This document shows positions 45,001-53,159 of a DNA stretch of 64,000 nt, in pieces. The notes beneath the pieces are model-generated. The model ran no database searches, was not told where the DNA came from, and saw nothing but the letters and a program-made list of their open reading frames with translations. The stretch lies in assembly GCA_934274515.1 (NCBI GenBank), contig CAKQTC010000003.1, positions 62,001 through 126,000 of the forward strand. The letters run 5' to 3'. Numbering within the stretch: the stretch's first letter is position 1; each line of letters starts with the position of its first letter. Source of the stretch: an uncultured Clostridia bacterium (GTDB lineage Bacteria > Bacillota > Clostridia > Christensenellales > DTU072). Made by a program: the position numbers and the translations under genes.

Positions 45001-47267
45001 CCGTGGACGAGTTCGAGAGTAACGCATTAAGCGGAGCGTTCGGGCTAAAAAATCTCGTTATGGAAACACTCATAAAAATTTCCGAAACCGAAGAAGTTAT
45101 TCCCAAGATAGACGAAACGAGTTTCGGCGCGGACTTCGAAGAGAAACTCACGATATTCGTAAACAGCGACCCCGAAAAACCTAACGGATATTTCGATAGT
45201 TGGAAAGGAATTATCAAGACGTTTACTTATAAAAACGAACGAAACATAGAGAAAACGGCGGCGAAAAACGTTATTTACGAACAGCCTTTCTGCGTGCTTA
45301 CCTATTACGATAAAGATGAAAGGAGCCATACTGCATTGATTTGTCGCGGCGTAGTGACGAAAGATGACTTGAATTCGCTTAACGATAAACGCGACGGATA
45401 TTCGGTCGGCGGTTGGGTATCGGTCAGCGAAAAAGGAGAGCCCGTTGACTTTTCCGCTATGGGTGAGAACGGTTATGCGATAGAAAGCAATATGGTTATT
45501 CGTTGCGAATGGGTAGCGGACGAGTACGTCGTATATTTTGTGGTAACCGAAGATATAACGCTTAATTTCGGGGAAAGGCAACCCGAACAAACGGAAGAAC
45601 CGAACAAATATAAATACGTACTTAAATTTGGCGAAAAATACGATTTTTCGATAATAGATGCAAACCAAAACGTGTATAACTTTGAAAAATGGCAAACCGA
45701 AGACGGAATGACGAAAGTTGACATCAAAGGCGAATGGAGCACGGTACCGAAAACGGGTGCAACCATTGTTCTCGTTCCTTATCGAACGGAAAAAGAATAT
45801 AGAATTATTTACGATAAATCGGTTGTCGTAACGGAAAACGGCAATGTAGTTTATGATAAAATCGTTTATTACGGAAAACCGTATAAACTAGGCGTACCGT
45901 ACAAAGAAGGTTACGAATTCGTAGAATGGCAAATGCGTACCGAGAGCGGAGAATATCTAGCGCTTACCGACGCGAACGGAACAGGGCTTATAGAGTGGAG
46001 AATTGCCTCGTCCGAAGGCGTTATCGTCTATCCGAAATGGAAAGCAAAACAAATTGCCGTTACGTTGTATTTGACCGCGCATACGGAACAGGAACCGAAC
46101 AAAAAGCAGTTTTATTCGACTAAATATGCGACATTCGGTTCGTCAAATTATGGTTTTGAACTATCGATAAACGATATTCCGCAAGAATATCGAGCAAAGT
46201 ACGTTGATTTAATCGAGTTTTTTGCGGGGTGGTCGGACCAAAACGGCTTAATTTACACCGACGCCAAAGGCGCGGCGATAAGAGAATGGGATAAGCCGAA
46301 CGACGTCGAAATGTACGCCGTTTGGCCGCAGTTTGTCAAAAATTACAAAGATTTAAGCGATGCTATCAAAAAAGACGACAAAGTTTCGATAGTTCTCGTG
46401 GACGACGTCGTTATGGACGGTACGATGCGTTTAGACGAATATAACGGAGTGTTTAACGGCAATAATCATACCGTTACGATTAATGCGACCAAAGAAGACA
46501 ACGGGATGTTTAGCGTAAACAACGGCACGATAAAAAACACAAAATTTGTCTTGACGGTCGATTTCGATGTTTCGATAACGAATACGGAAACTTATTTTGG
46601 CGGAATATGCGGAGTGAATAACGGGCGAATAGAGAACGTAACCGCGGAAATTACTTCGGGTGTGAGAGTAGGCGAATTTGAAGGTAAGTTGTTCATAGGC
46701 GGACTTGTCGGAATTAACAAAGGCTTTCTGCATGTAAACGAGTATAAAGTAAACAAGTTTGACGTTGCCATTATCGAAGGTTCGGGAAAAACGTATTTAG
46801 GGAGCGTAGTCGGAGCAAACGCATCTACGGTCAACGTGGACGTAGACATTTTCGAGTTTAAGGTAAGTTATGGCGGTAAGCATTTTGTCGGGCAAACCGA
46901 CACGATAGGCAGCGTAGCCGGTGTAAACGCGCTTACGGACGAAAACGGAGCGGAAAAGAAAGGTACTTTTAGCGGAAGATGCAGTTTAACAGGCGTGATT
47001 TACGACGAAGAGTACGAAATATACGAAATCGCGTCCGACAAGGCAAAAGCGGCTTATGCTGACGGAAGATGGGAAACGTCGTACGGAGAATTTTATTATT
47101 ATGAAGATAATAGAATTCGCGCCGCGAGCGAAGTGTATTCGGACAACGCGACTTATTATGGCAAGAGCATGACGAACAAGGATGTATTCCTTGACGGAAG
47201 TCGAAGATTCGGAGCAAATCACGGCGGAAACAACTCCGAGTTCAGTTTCGTTGCGATTGAAAAATAA
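42021..47267 (+). CDS. BspA-type leucine-rich-repeat surface lipoprotein 2 with GLUG-like tail
   Basis: The start is ATG 42021 with AAGGAG at 42010-42015; the ATG overlaps the upstream TGA, so translation is coupled. The 1748-residue protein has the lipobox I-A-T-A-C and repeats the order of its neighbour: Ig-like module, beta module, InlB-like G-W-T...V-W-T repeat, then long BspA-type leucine-rich repeats. Shared sequence such as C-D-x-A-F-D-D-T-P-W-I and A-I-I-A-N-D shows the two arose by duplication. The C-terminal third adds more InlB-like repeats, and about residues 1480-1680 resemble GLUG repeats (G-G-I-C-G-V-N-N-G, G-G-L-V-G-I-N-K-G, G-S-V-V-G-A-N), a beta-helix type seen in other surface proteins. 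Function is probably adhesion; the ligand is unknown. Confidence 0.9.
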   Translation: MKKIFRIISILFIIATITVIATACSFGGENGGAEDVDKPEKKVISVSVDTNTIPINAYSGDVKLSQITLKVMYDELDQNGDNVVEDVPLAEEYLGAGSVSKLKLKGIQKIDVVYKDCKCSFSIYLLDPDDVNVWLTVEGGYPISVDGIKLSVNNDEDTYSGAFPKGSTVVLNWKKVEGKVFSYWTSDGKIIDNQTTTTVVMDGDKKYKAFCDDFTYSVNFVTFNPNVNVPQYKAKVLNSSTDVKAEMEMEDYVFMGWTERELTREEATSGQITDGFVEFPYEIKKDATFYAVWTPTGFAYTSISIQYAGKKRDGKAIVAYEGALTELTIPSQSDGQEVIAITKDAFAGANAKKLTKITIPSSIISIEEGAFTNCSSLQSFNVDAASQVFSHERGVLYMNQRSVLLAYPAGRVAATYSLEAQVTEISDYAFFNAVLGSISMQSAVTSIGSHAFDSAHIDHVDFTKLKASDLKKVGNDLFSEQISSVYVAYDEENAYKSLFSSLSDKIVTDAGDVNNIYSDETPDGAVMLFRLINGKYFDVKDRTAEIIGFTRTTNGVIIPDKMEISGVERLVTSIAEYAFKDCILLEKVTLPTGLERICDHAFDDTPWIIKPENTAIIANDTLYKYIGEKTDEGKTKGTYVLESNVKRIAEGAFNGNRFIKSVDISENAVLERIDAFAFDGCVNLRGFTSDGSEILFIKNPLRKIDEYAFRGTAIKGIETQNASQNQNGTFVTLGDFAFADCVYLEKADIKSNALTEIGTRTFSGCYALNAINVSNDGNVYNSFDGILYKIVENAENVKKYTLFRYPSAKMLGVFNPSKVDATEIAVTGLGEFCLQYANIGALELEESVAFTNANSVVVPSLTFVKFNAKTTLNDALYERILGSSDPEKIVFAKELKVDYINAFFKFDAELINKKATTDSPYVFEITDGLLIAERTDYSAIKVVGADRSSDAKELMVPVSVTLRHGTNGDKTYETKTIGSYAFFGYNLEKLIVNTVDEFESNALSGAFGLKNLVMETLIKISETEEVIPKIDETSFGADFEEKLTIFVNSDPEKPNGYFDSWKGIIKTFTYKNERNIEKTAAKNVIYEQPFCVLTYYDKDERSHTALICRGVVTKDDLNSLNDKRDGYSVGGWVSVSEKGEPVDFSAMGENGYAIESNMVIRCEWVADEYVVYFVVTEDITLNFGERQPEQTEEPNKYKYVLKFGEKYDFSIIDANQNVYNFEKWQTEDGMTKVDIKGEWSTVPKTGATIVLVPYRTEKEYRIIYDKSVVVTENGNVVYDKIVYYGKPYKLGVPYKEGYEFVEWQMRTESGEYLALTDANGTGLIEWRIASSEGVIVYPKWKAKQIAVTLYLTAHTEQEPNKKQFYSTKYATFGSSNYGFELSINDIPQEYRAKYVDLIEFFAGWSDQNGLIYTDAKGAAIREWDKPNDVEMYAVWPQFVKNYKDLSDAIKKDDKVSIVLVDDVVMDGTMRLDEYNGVFNGNNHTVTINATKEDNGMFSVNNGTIKNTKFVLTVDFDVSITNTETYFGGICGVNNGRIENVTAEITSGVRVGEFEGKLFIGGLVGINKGFLHVNEYKVNKFDVAIIEGSGKTYLGSVVGANASTVNVDVDIFEFKVSYGGKHFVGQTDTIGSVAGVNALTDENGAEKKGTFSGRCSLTGVIYDEEYEIYEIASDKAKAAYADGRWETSYGEFYYYEDNRIRAASEVYSDNATYYGKSMTNKDVFLDGSRRFGANHGGNNSEFSFVAIEK

Positions 47268-47326
47268 AAAACTAGTCACCATATTAATGTTTATATAATA
47301 TAATACTTTTTTGTTATATATAAAAA

Positions 47327-47355
47327 TGGACTAACTTTTATTAAAGTGATATAAT
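47327..47355 (+). promoter_or_regulatory. Promoter of the pheST operon
   Basis: TGGACT (47327-47332), a 17-base spacer, and consensus TATAAT (47350-47355) preceded by TGA form an extended -10 promoter. The leader of about 20 bases is too short for a T-box, so this operon appears to lack tRNA-sensing control. GAGGAG at 47371-47376 serves pheS. Confidence 0.82.
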
Positions 47356-47383
47356 TAAACGAATTCATAAGAGGAGCAAAAAA

Positions 47384-48412
47384 ATGGTAGAAAGAATTAA
47401 GCAAATTCTCGACGCGTTCGGTAAAAAAATAACGGACGTAAACGACCTTGGCGAACTTGGGAGTTTGAGAATTAGGTATCTCGGCAAAAACGGCGAAGTA
47501 ACCGAACTTATGAAAGGTTTGAAAAGTTGTTCTGCCGATGAAAGACCTTTAATAGGTAAGAGAATAAACGAGGTAAGACAAAGAATAGAAAAGTCTATTG
47601 CCGATGCTGAAAAAGCCCTCAGAGAAAAAGCGAAGGCAAAAAAACTTGCCGAAGAGGAAATAGACGTAACGCTCAGTCTTGCTCACGATGAAACCATCGG
47701 CGCGTTACATCCGTTGACAATTACGAGAAATATGATGATAGACGCGTTTGTCGGAATGGGGTTCGAAGTAAAAGAAGGACCCGAAGTGGAACTCGATTAT
47801 TATAATTTTCAATTACTTAATATTCCTAAAGACCATCCGTCGAGAGATATGCAAGATACGTTCTATATTACGGACAAAATCCTATTAAGAACGCAAACTT
47901 CTGCGGTTCAGGCAAGGACGATGCTAGGGCAAAAACCGCCTATCAGAATAATTTGTCCCGGTAAGGTGTATCGCGCCGACGACGACGCGACTCATTCGCC
48001 TATGTTCCAACAAATGGAAGGGCTTGTTATCGAAGAAAAAGAAAAGGTTACTCTCGGCGACCTTAAAGGTTGTCTTGACGCTTTTGCGCGCAAATTTTTC
48101 GGAGAAGATTCCAAAATTCGTTTAAGACCGTCGTATTTTCCGTTTACCGAACCGAGCGTCGAAATGGACGTAAGTTGTTTTATGTGTAAAGGGAAAGGGT
48201 GCAGACTTTGTAAAGGAACGGGTTGGATAGAAGTACTCGGAGCGGGAATCGTGAATCCTGTCGTTCTCGACAACTGCGGCATCGATTCCGCTAAATACAG
48301 CGGATATGCTTTCGGTATCGGTATCGAACGTTGCGCTATGCTTAAATTCGGTATTCCGGACATAAGAATATTGTTTGAAAACGACGTGCGTTTTCTTAAA
48401 CAATATAAATAA
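47384..48412 (+). CDS. pheS: Phenylalanyl-tRNA synthetase alpha subunit
   Basis: PheS is the catalytic subunit of the alpha2-beta2 enzyme that charges tRNA-Phe. Residues 1-90 form the N-terminal coiled coil that contacts tRNA. The class II core follows with motif 2 (C-P-G-K-V-Y-R-A-D-D-D-A-T-H-S near residue 190), the C-x2-C...C-x2-C stretch with G-T-G-W-I-E, and motif 3 (F-G-I-G-I-E-R near the end). The 342-residue length is normal. PheT follows after 12 bases with its own GGAGG site. Assignment is firm. Confidence 0.98.
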   Translation: MVERIKQILDAFGKKITDVNDLGELGSLRIRYLGKNGEVTELMKGLKSCSADERPLIGKRINEVRQRIEKSIADAEKALREKAKAKKLAEEEIDVTLSLAHDETIGALHPLTITRNMMIDAFVGMGFEVKEGPEVELDYYNFQLLNIPKDHPSRDMQDTFYITDKILLRTQTSAVQARTMLGQKPPIRIICPGKVYRADDDATHSPMFQQMEGLVIEEKEKVTLGDLKGCLDAFARKFFGEDSKIRLRPSYFPFTEPSVEMDVSCFMCKGKGCRLCKGTGWIEVLGAGIVNPVVLDNCGIDSAKYSGYAFGIGIERCAMLKFGIPDIRILFENDVRFLKQYK

Positions 48413-48424
48413 AGGAGGCAGAAG

Positions 48425-50803
48425 ATGAAAGTTCCTTTCAGTTGGATAAAAGAATTTGTAGACATAGACGTTTCCGCACAAGAACTCGGTGATAAACTCG
48501 TTTCCGCGGGTTTCGAGATAGAAGAATACATTAACCTTAGAGATACCGTGCAGAACGTCGTTGTCGGACTTGTGGAAGACATCAGAAAACACGAAGACAG
48601 CAACCATCTTAACGTTTGCAAGATAAACGTGGGAAATGAAATCCTGCAAATAGTTACGGGAGCGCAAAACGTTAAAAAGGGAGATAAAGTACCGGTTGCT
48701 CTTGACGGTGCGGTTCTGCCCGACGGAAAACATATAAAAACAGGAGAATTAAGGGGCGTTTTGAGTCAGGGTATGCTTTGTTCGGGCGGAGAACTCGGTT
48801 TGATAGACGACGATTACGTAGGCGCGGAAGTAAACGGTATACTCATACTCAAACCCGAAGAAAAAATCGGCGCGGACATAAACGATGTTATCGGAAACGA
48901 CGAAATCGTCCTTGACGTGGCGATTACCGCAAACAGACCGGATTGCAACAGTATTCTCGGGGTAGCGAGAGAAGTAGCGGCGGTTATGAACAAACCGCTT
49001 AGAATGCCCGATATATCTTATACCGAAAACAACGAAGACATATCGAATTACGTTACCGTAGAAAACGAAAATTATGAACTTTGCCCGAGATACATGGCGA
49101 AAGCGGTAATAAACGTGGTAGAAAAACAATCCCCGAAAATAATTCGTGACAGACTAAAAGCAGTGGGAATTCGGCCTATAAACAATTTAGTGGACGTAAC
49201 GAATTACGTGCTTACCGAGATAGGGCAACCTATGCACGCGTTTGACTTAGATAACCTGTCGGGAAAGAAAATAGTCGTGAGAAACGCGCGTAAAGGTGAA
49301 AAAATAGTTGCTCTCGACGGTAAAGAATATGCGCTTGCGCCGTCGCATCTTGCTATTTGCGACGCAGAAAAACCGATAGCGGTCGCAGGAATTATGGGCG
49401 GCGAATATTCGTCTATTTGTCCGACGACGCACACGGTTATCCTTGAAAGCGCTCGTTTTGCGAGAGATAACGTAAGACACACGGCAAGAGAAATCAATTT
49501 ACACTCGGATTCGTCCGCTAGGTTTGAAAAAGGCATTGATTTTTACTCGCAAGAACTCGGACTTAAACGCGCGCTTGCATTGTTTACGAAATACGGTTGG
49601 GGGACGGTTGTCGGCGGAACGATCGATAAACGCAATGACATAACTCCCGAAAACGTATTGAAATACGATTATAACGACATAAACGCGATTATCGGTGTTA
49701 AACTTCCGAAAAAATCGATTATGGACATTCTCAACAGACTTGACATTAAGACGACTGCCGAAGGCAATATACTCACGAGTGTCGTGCCTGCTTACAGGGA
49801 AGACATATACGGAGTAAACGACCTTACCGAAGAAGTAATAAGAATATACGGGTATGACGTAGTTAAACCCAGGCTTTGCAGCAGTTGTTGCGGAGGTAAG
49901 ACCGATAAACAACTCGGCACCGATAAAATCAAGGAAATACTAGTGGGGAAAGGCGCGTTTGAAACCGTTTCTTATGCGTTCGTTTCGCCTAAGGCGTTTG
50001 ATTTGTTGAATCTAAACGAAGATTCCGCACTAAGACGTACCGTCGATATTCTTAATCCTATCGGCGCGGATATGAGCGTAATGCGCACGAATCTCGTTTA
50101 CAGTATGCTGAAAACGATTGAAAATAATTTCAAACGCGGAAATAAAGCGGCGAGATTTTTTGAAATCGCGAACACGTATTTGCCGAAAAGTTTACCGCTT
50201 GTCGAACTGCCGGAGGAAAAAGCGAAACTTTCAATCGGATTTTATGGCAGAAACGAGAACTATTACACGCTGAAAAACGTGGTAGACGGAATATTTGAAG
50301 TTTTCGGTATCGATGCCTCTTATGAGAGAGCGAAAGAAACGTTTTTACATCCGGGACGAAGCGCTTATGTCAATGCAGAAGGACAGAAACTCGGATTTAT
50401 AGGTGAAATTCACCCGGACGTTGCGGAAAAACTCGATGTAGACGGGCGGATTTACGTTGCCGAACTCGACGCGGAATTTATTGCGGAAAAGGCGGAAAAA
50501 GTAAAGGGCTTTAAGGCGTTTAGCCGTTATCAGGGTATGCAAAGGGACCTTGCTTTAATTGCTCCCGATGCCCTTCCTGCCGCAAATATAGTTTCGGTTA
50601 TTAAAGAAAACGGCTCGGAAATACTGGAAAAAGTCGAAGTATTCGACGTTTACAAAGGCGGACAAATTGCAAAAGATAAAAAGAGCGTTGCGGTAAGTCT
50701 TACTTTTAGAGATTTGAACAAGACGCTTAAAGACGACGAAGTAAACGCGGATATTGCTAAAATTCTTAAAGGTTTGAGTGAAATAAACGTTGCCTTACGC
50801 TGA
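48425..50803 (+). CDS. pheT: Phenylalanyl-tRNA synthetase beta subunit
   Basis: PheT forms the heterotetramer with PheS and carries tRNA-binding and editing domains. In 792 residues the usual order is visible: an OB-type tRNA-binding domain (about 39-150), a B3/B4 editing domain (about 205-370, containing R-P-I-N-N-L-V-D-V-T-N-Y and M-H-A-F-D), a B5 domain (about 400-470), a pseudo-catalytic core, and a C-terminal FDX-ACB anticodon-binding domain (about 698-790, with P-x-x-x-R-D-L-A-type sequence). The final 14 bases overlap the start of the U32 gene, so the downstream genes probably share this transcript. Confidence 0.97.
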   Translation: MKVPFSWIKEFVDIDVSAQELGDKLVSAGFEIEEYINLRDTVQNVVVGLVEDIRKHEDSNHLNVCKINVGNEILQIVTGAQNVKKGDKVPVALDGAVLPDGKHIKTGELRGVLSQGMLCSGGELGLIDDDYVGAEVNGILILKPEEKIGADINDVIGNDEIVLDVAITANRPDCNSILGVAREVAAVMNKPLRMPDISYTENNEDISNYVTVENENYELCPRYMAKAVINVVEKQSPKIIRDRLKAVGIRPINNLVDVTNYVLTEIGQPMHAFDLDNLSGKKIVVRNARKGEKIVALDGKEYALAPSHLAICDAEKPIAVAGIMGGEYSSICPTTHTVILESARFARDNVRHTAREINLHSDSSARFEKGIDFYSQELGLKRALALFTKYGWGTVVGGTIDKRNDITPENVLKYDYNDINAIIGVKLPKKSIMDILNRLDIKTTAEGNILTSVVPAYREDIYGVNDLTEEVIRIYGYDVVKPRLCSSCCGGKTDKQLGTDKIKEILVGKGAFETVSYAFVSPKAFDLLNLNEDSALRRTVDILNPIGADMSVMRTNLVYSMLKTIENNFKRGNKAARFFEIANTYLPKSLPLVELPEEKAKLSIGFYGRNENYYTLKNVVDGIFEVFGIDASYERAKETFLHPGRSAYVNAEGQKLGFIGEIHPDVAEKLDVDGRIYVAELDAEFIAEKAEKVKGFKAFSRYQGMQRDLALIAPDALPAANIVSVIKENGSEILEKVEVFDVYKGGQIAKDKKSVAVSLTFRDLNKTLKDDEVNADIAKILKGLSEINVALR

Positions 50804-53159
50804 TTCTAGAAAAACGACGTTTACTTACGTCGAAGAATCGTTTGATACTTATGAAGGAGAACCCTTAAAAAGGGATCTTCTCGACTACGACGATTACCGA
50901 GATTTTAACGTAGAAAACGCTAATTTAACCGAAGTTTTAGCGCCTGCGTCCGTCGGAACGTATAAACAAGCCGTTTACGGCGGCGCAGACGCGATTTATT
51001 TCGGGTACGGAGAATTTAATGCGCGCGCCGGGGGAGATAACTTTCAATCCATAAAAGAAGTTGTCGATTTTTGTCATTTCTATAACGTAAAAGCGTATCT
51101 CGCGCTTAATATTTGTTTTAAGAACACCGAACTTAACAAAGTTAAAGAAGTTATTATCGAAGCGGAAGAAGCGAATATCGACGCGTTTATAATATGCGAT
51201 CTTGCGCTTGTACCTATCATACGTAAATATTCCAAAGCCCCGTTACATGCCAGTACGCAACTTGGCGCACATAACGCATGGGGAATAGGTTTTTTACGCG
51301 ATATGTCGTTTAATCGCGCCGTTTTAAGCAGGGAAGTCACGTTTGAAGACGTTCGACACGTTACCGATTCGGAATCGCTCGAAACGGAAGTTTTTGTTCA
51401 CGGCGCGCTTTGTTCATGTTTTTCGGGCGGCTGTCTTTTATCGAGTATGCTTACGGGTAATAGTGCAAATCGCGGCAAATGTAATCAATTATGCAGAAAA
51501 TATTACAAGTCGTTTGTTAACGGCAAGCCTGCAAACAAAGGTTACTTGCTGAGCGCAAAAGATATTTGTCTTGACGCACACGTATCCGATTTAGTTGATA
51601 TAGGGGTAAAATCGTTAAAAATAGAAGGTAGATTGAAAAGGGCTGAATATGTTGGCGGTATGTCGATGTATTATTCAGACGTAAAATTCGGAGCAGAACC
51701 GATTTTTACGAAAGACGACGTTAAAGTACTGTTTAATCGCGGCAATTTCACGCCCGGTTATTTTGAAGGTAACAGCGTTATTTACACGGGACAACCTAAT
51801 CATATAGGTATTTATGCGGGAAAAGTCGTTCATTTGCTTAACGGGAATAGAGCGTACGTTGTTTCAGACGAACCATTAGGCGAGAAAAACGGATATAAGA
51901 TACTCAGGAATCTCAAAGAAATCGGCGGAGCGGTGGCAACGGGAGAATACAAAAACGGCTTTTCGGTCATTAAGTCAAATGCGCCGCTTAAAATAGGCGA
52001 CGTATTGCGACTCACAAACGACAACGACCTTACCGATTTTGTTGTCAATCGCAAAAAACATAAAAACGTTCCTATGCAAATACGGATTGTAGGCGGAGAA
52101 AAACCCGAAGTTTCCCTTAACATTAAAGGACATAAATATCCGTTCACTTTTGACGAATATGCGGAGTTTGCCATAAACCAACCGCTTACCGAAGACGAAA
52201 TAAGAACGCTTTTTGAAAGTAGCAGGGTACGTGAAGTCAAATTTATAGTTACCGACGTACAACTGTACAATGCGTTTATGACAAAGGCGCAACTTAACAA
52301 ACTTCGTCGAACTGCTCTTGACGCCGTTTGGCGGTTTTTGCTCGGTTACTACGAGAGAAGTCAAAAACTTTTTGACGATAAAGAGTTGCCGAAATACGGA
52401 GAAGAGACGGCAGGACACGTTGAAGGAGATTTTTGTGAAGTCGATACGATTGAAAAAGCGCGCGTTGCCACGAAAAAAATAAAAAATATCGTTTATAATC
52501 CGGCAGTTTATACTTTGGAGAACTGTAATGATTTTTATAACGCCATCAAGAATGAAAAAAATAAAATTTTCATAAAAATACCTATATATGTGCCAACGGG
52601 GAAAGAAGCGTTTTTTGAAGAAATCGTACCGATTTTCGACGGAATACTCGCTAACAATATTGGTGCGGTGTATCTTGCGCATAAATTCAACAAATTATTA
52701 GTTTGCGGGCAAAATCTTAACATAACTAATACAAAAAACTGGCTAATTAAGAATAGTTGCAGTTATATCGTTTCTACAGAACTCAATTATTCGGAAATAA
52801 AAAGGTTTAACAATCCGCTAATTTATGCATACGGATATTTACCGCTTATGTATTTGAATTTCTGTCCCGGAAAAGTCGCCGGGCTTGATTGCGGAGAGTG
52901 TAATTGCGATTTAAAATATACCGACGAAAAAGGCGAATATCCGATTACTACGCAAAAATTTGACGGATATTGCGAACACGTTTTGCGCAACGGAATACTT
53001 ACCGACGTAGGAAACTGCTATAAAGGCGTTCGTTATTATTTTGACTTTACGATGTCGCCTTGCTCCGAGGTTAAGACCGTATTCGGTAAGTACTACGATA
53101 AAGGCGAGTATAAACCGGTCGGAAGTAATAAACTTCACTTGAAAAGGGGTGTGGAATGA
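50790..53159 (+). CDS. U32 family protein (peptidase / RNA hydroxylation type)
   Basis: This 789-residue protein starts at TTG 50790 inside the 3' end of pheT with a weak GAGTG site; no ATG or GTG fits better. The U32 signature is clear: V-L-A-P-A-S-V-G-T...A-V-Y-G-G-A-D-A-I-Y-F-G near residue 50, and E-V-F-V-H-G-A-L-C...S-G-x-C...A-N-R-G-K-C-N-Q-L-C-R near residue 200-235, whose cysteines are conserved. Relatives RlhA and TrhP hydroxylate 23S rRNA or tRNA uridine, while others were called collagenase-like peptidases; RNA modification is the better guess for this long form. Its end overlaps mutS2 by ATGA. Which RNA or protein it acts on cannot be told from sequence. Confidence 0.9.
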   Translation: MPYADSRKTTFTYVEESFDTYEGEPLKRDLLDYDDYRDFNVENANLTEVLAPASVGTYKQAVYGGADAIYFGYGEFNARAGGDNFQSIKEVVDFCHFYNVKAYLALNICFKNTELNKVKEVIIEAEEANIDAFIICDLALVPIIRKYSKAPLHASTQLGAHNAWGIGFLRDMSFNRAVLSREVTFEDVRHVTDSESLETEVFVHGALCSCFSGGCLLSSMLTGNSANRGKCNQLCRKYYKSFVNGKPANKGYLLSAKDICLDAHVSDLVDIGVKSLKIEGRLKRAEYVGGMSMYYSDVKFGAEPIFTKDDVKVLFNRGNFTPGYFEGNSVIYTGQPNHIGIYAGKVVHLLNGNRAYVVSDEPLGEKNGYKILRNLKEIGGAVATGEYKNGFSVIKSNAPLKIGDVLRLTNDNDLTDFVVNRKKHKNVPMQIRIVGGEKPEVSLNIKGHKYPFTFDEYAEFAINQPLTEDEIRTLFESSRVREVKFIVTDVQLYNAFMTKAQLNKLRRTALDAVWRFLLGYYERSQKLFDDKELPKYGEETAGHVEGDFCEVDTIEKARVATKKIKNIVYNPAVYTLENCNDFYNAIKNEKNKIFIKIPIYVPTGKEAFFEEIVPIFDGILANNIGAVYLAHKFNKLLVCGQNLNITNTKNWLIKNSCSYIVSTELNYSEIKRFNNPLIYAYGYLPLMYLNFCPGKVAGLDCGECNCDLKYTDEKGEYPITTQKFDGYCEHVLRNGILTDVGNCYKGVRYYFDFTMSPCSEVKTVFGKYYDKGEYKPVGSNKLHLKRGVE

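Noticed and set aside
47268..47326. Terminator after the second BspA gene
   Set aside because: The bases are AT-rich with only weak, short inverted repeats, so no convincing stem and T-run could be drawn.
47268..47383. T-box leader before pheS
   Set aside because: The gap is too short and lacks the conserved T-box sequence and specifier stem; a consensus promoter sits only about 30 bases before the ATG.
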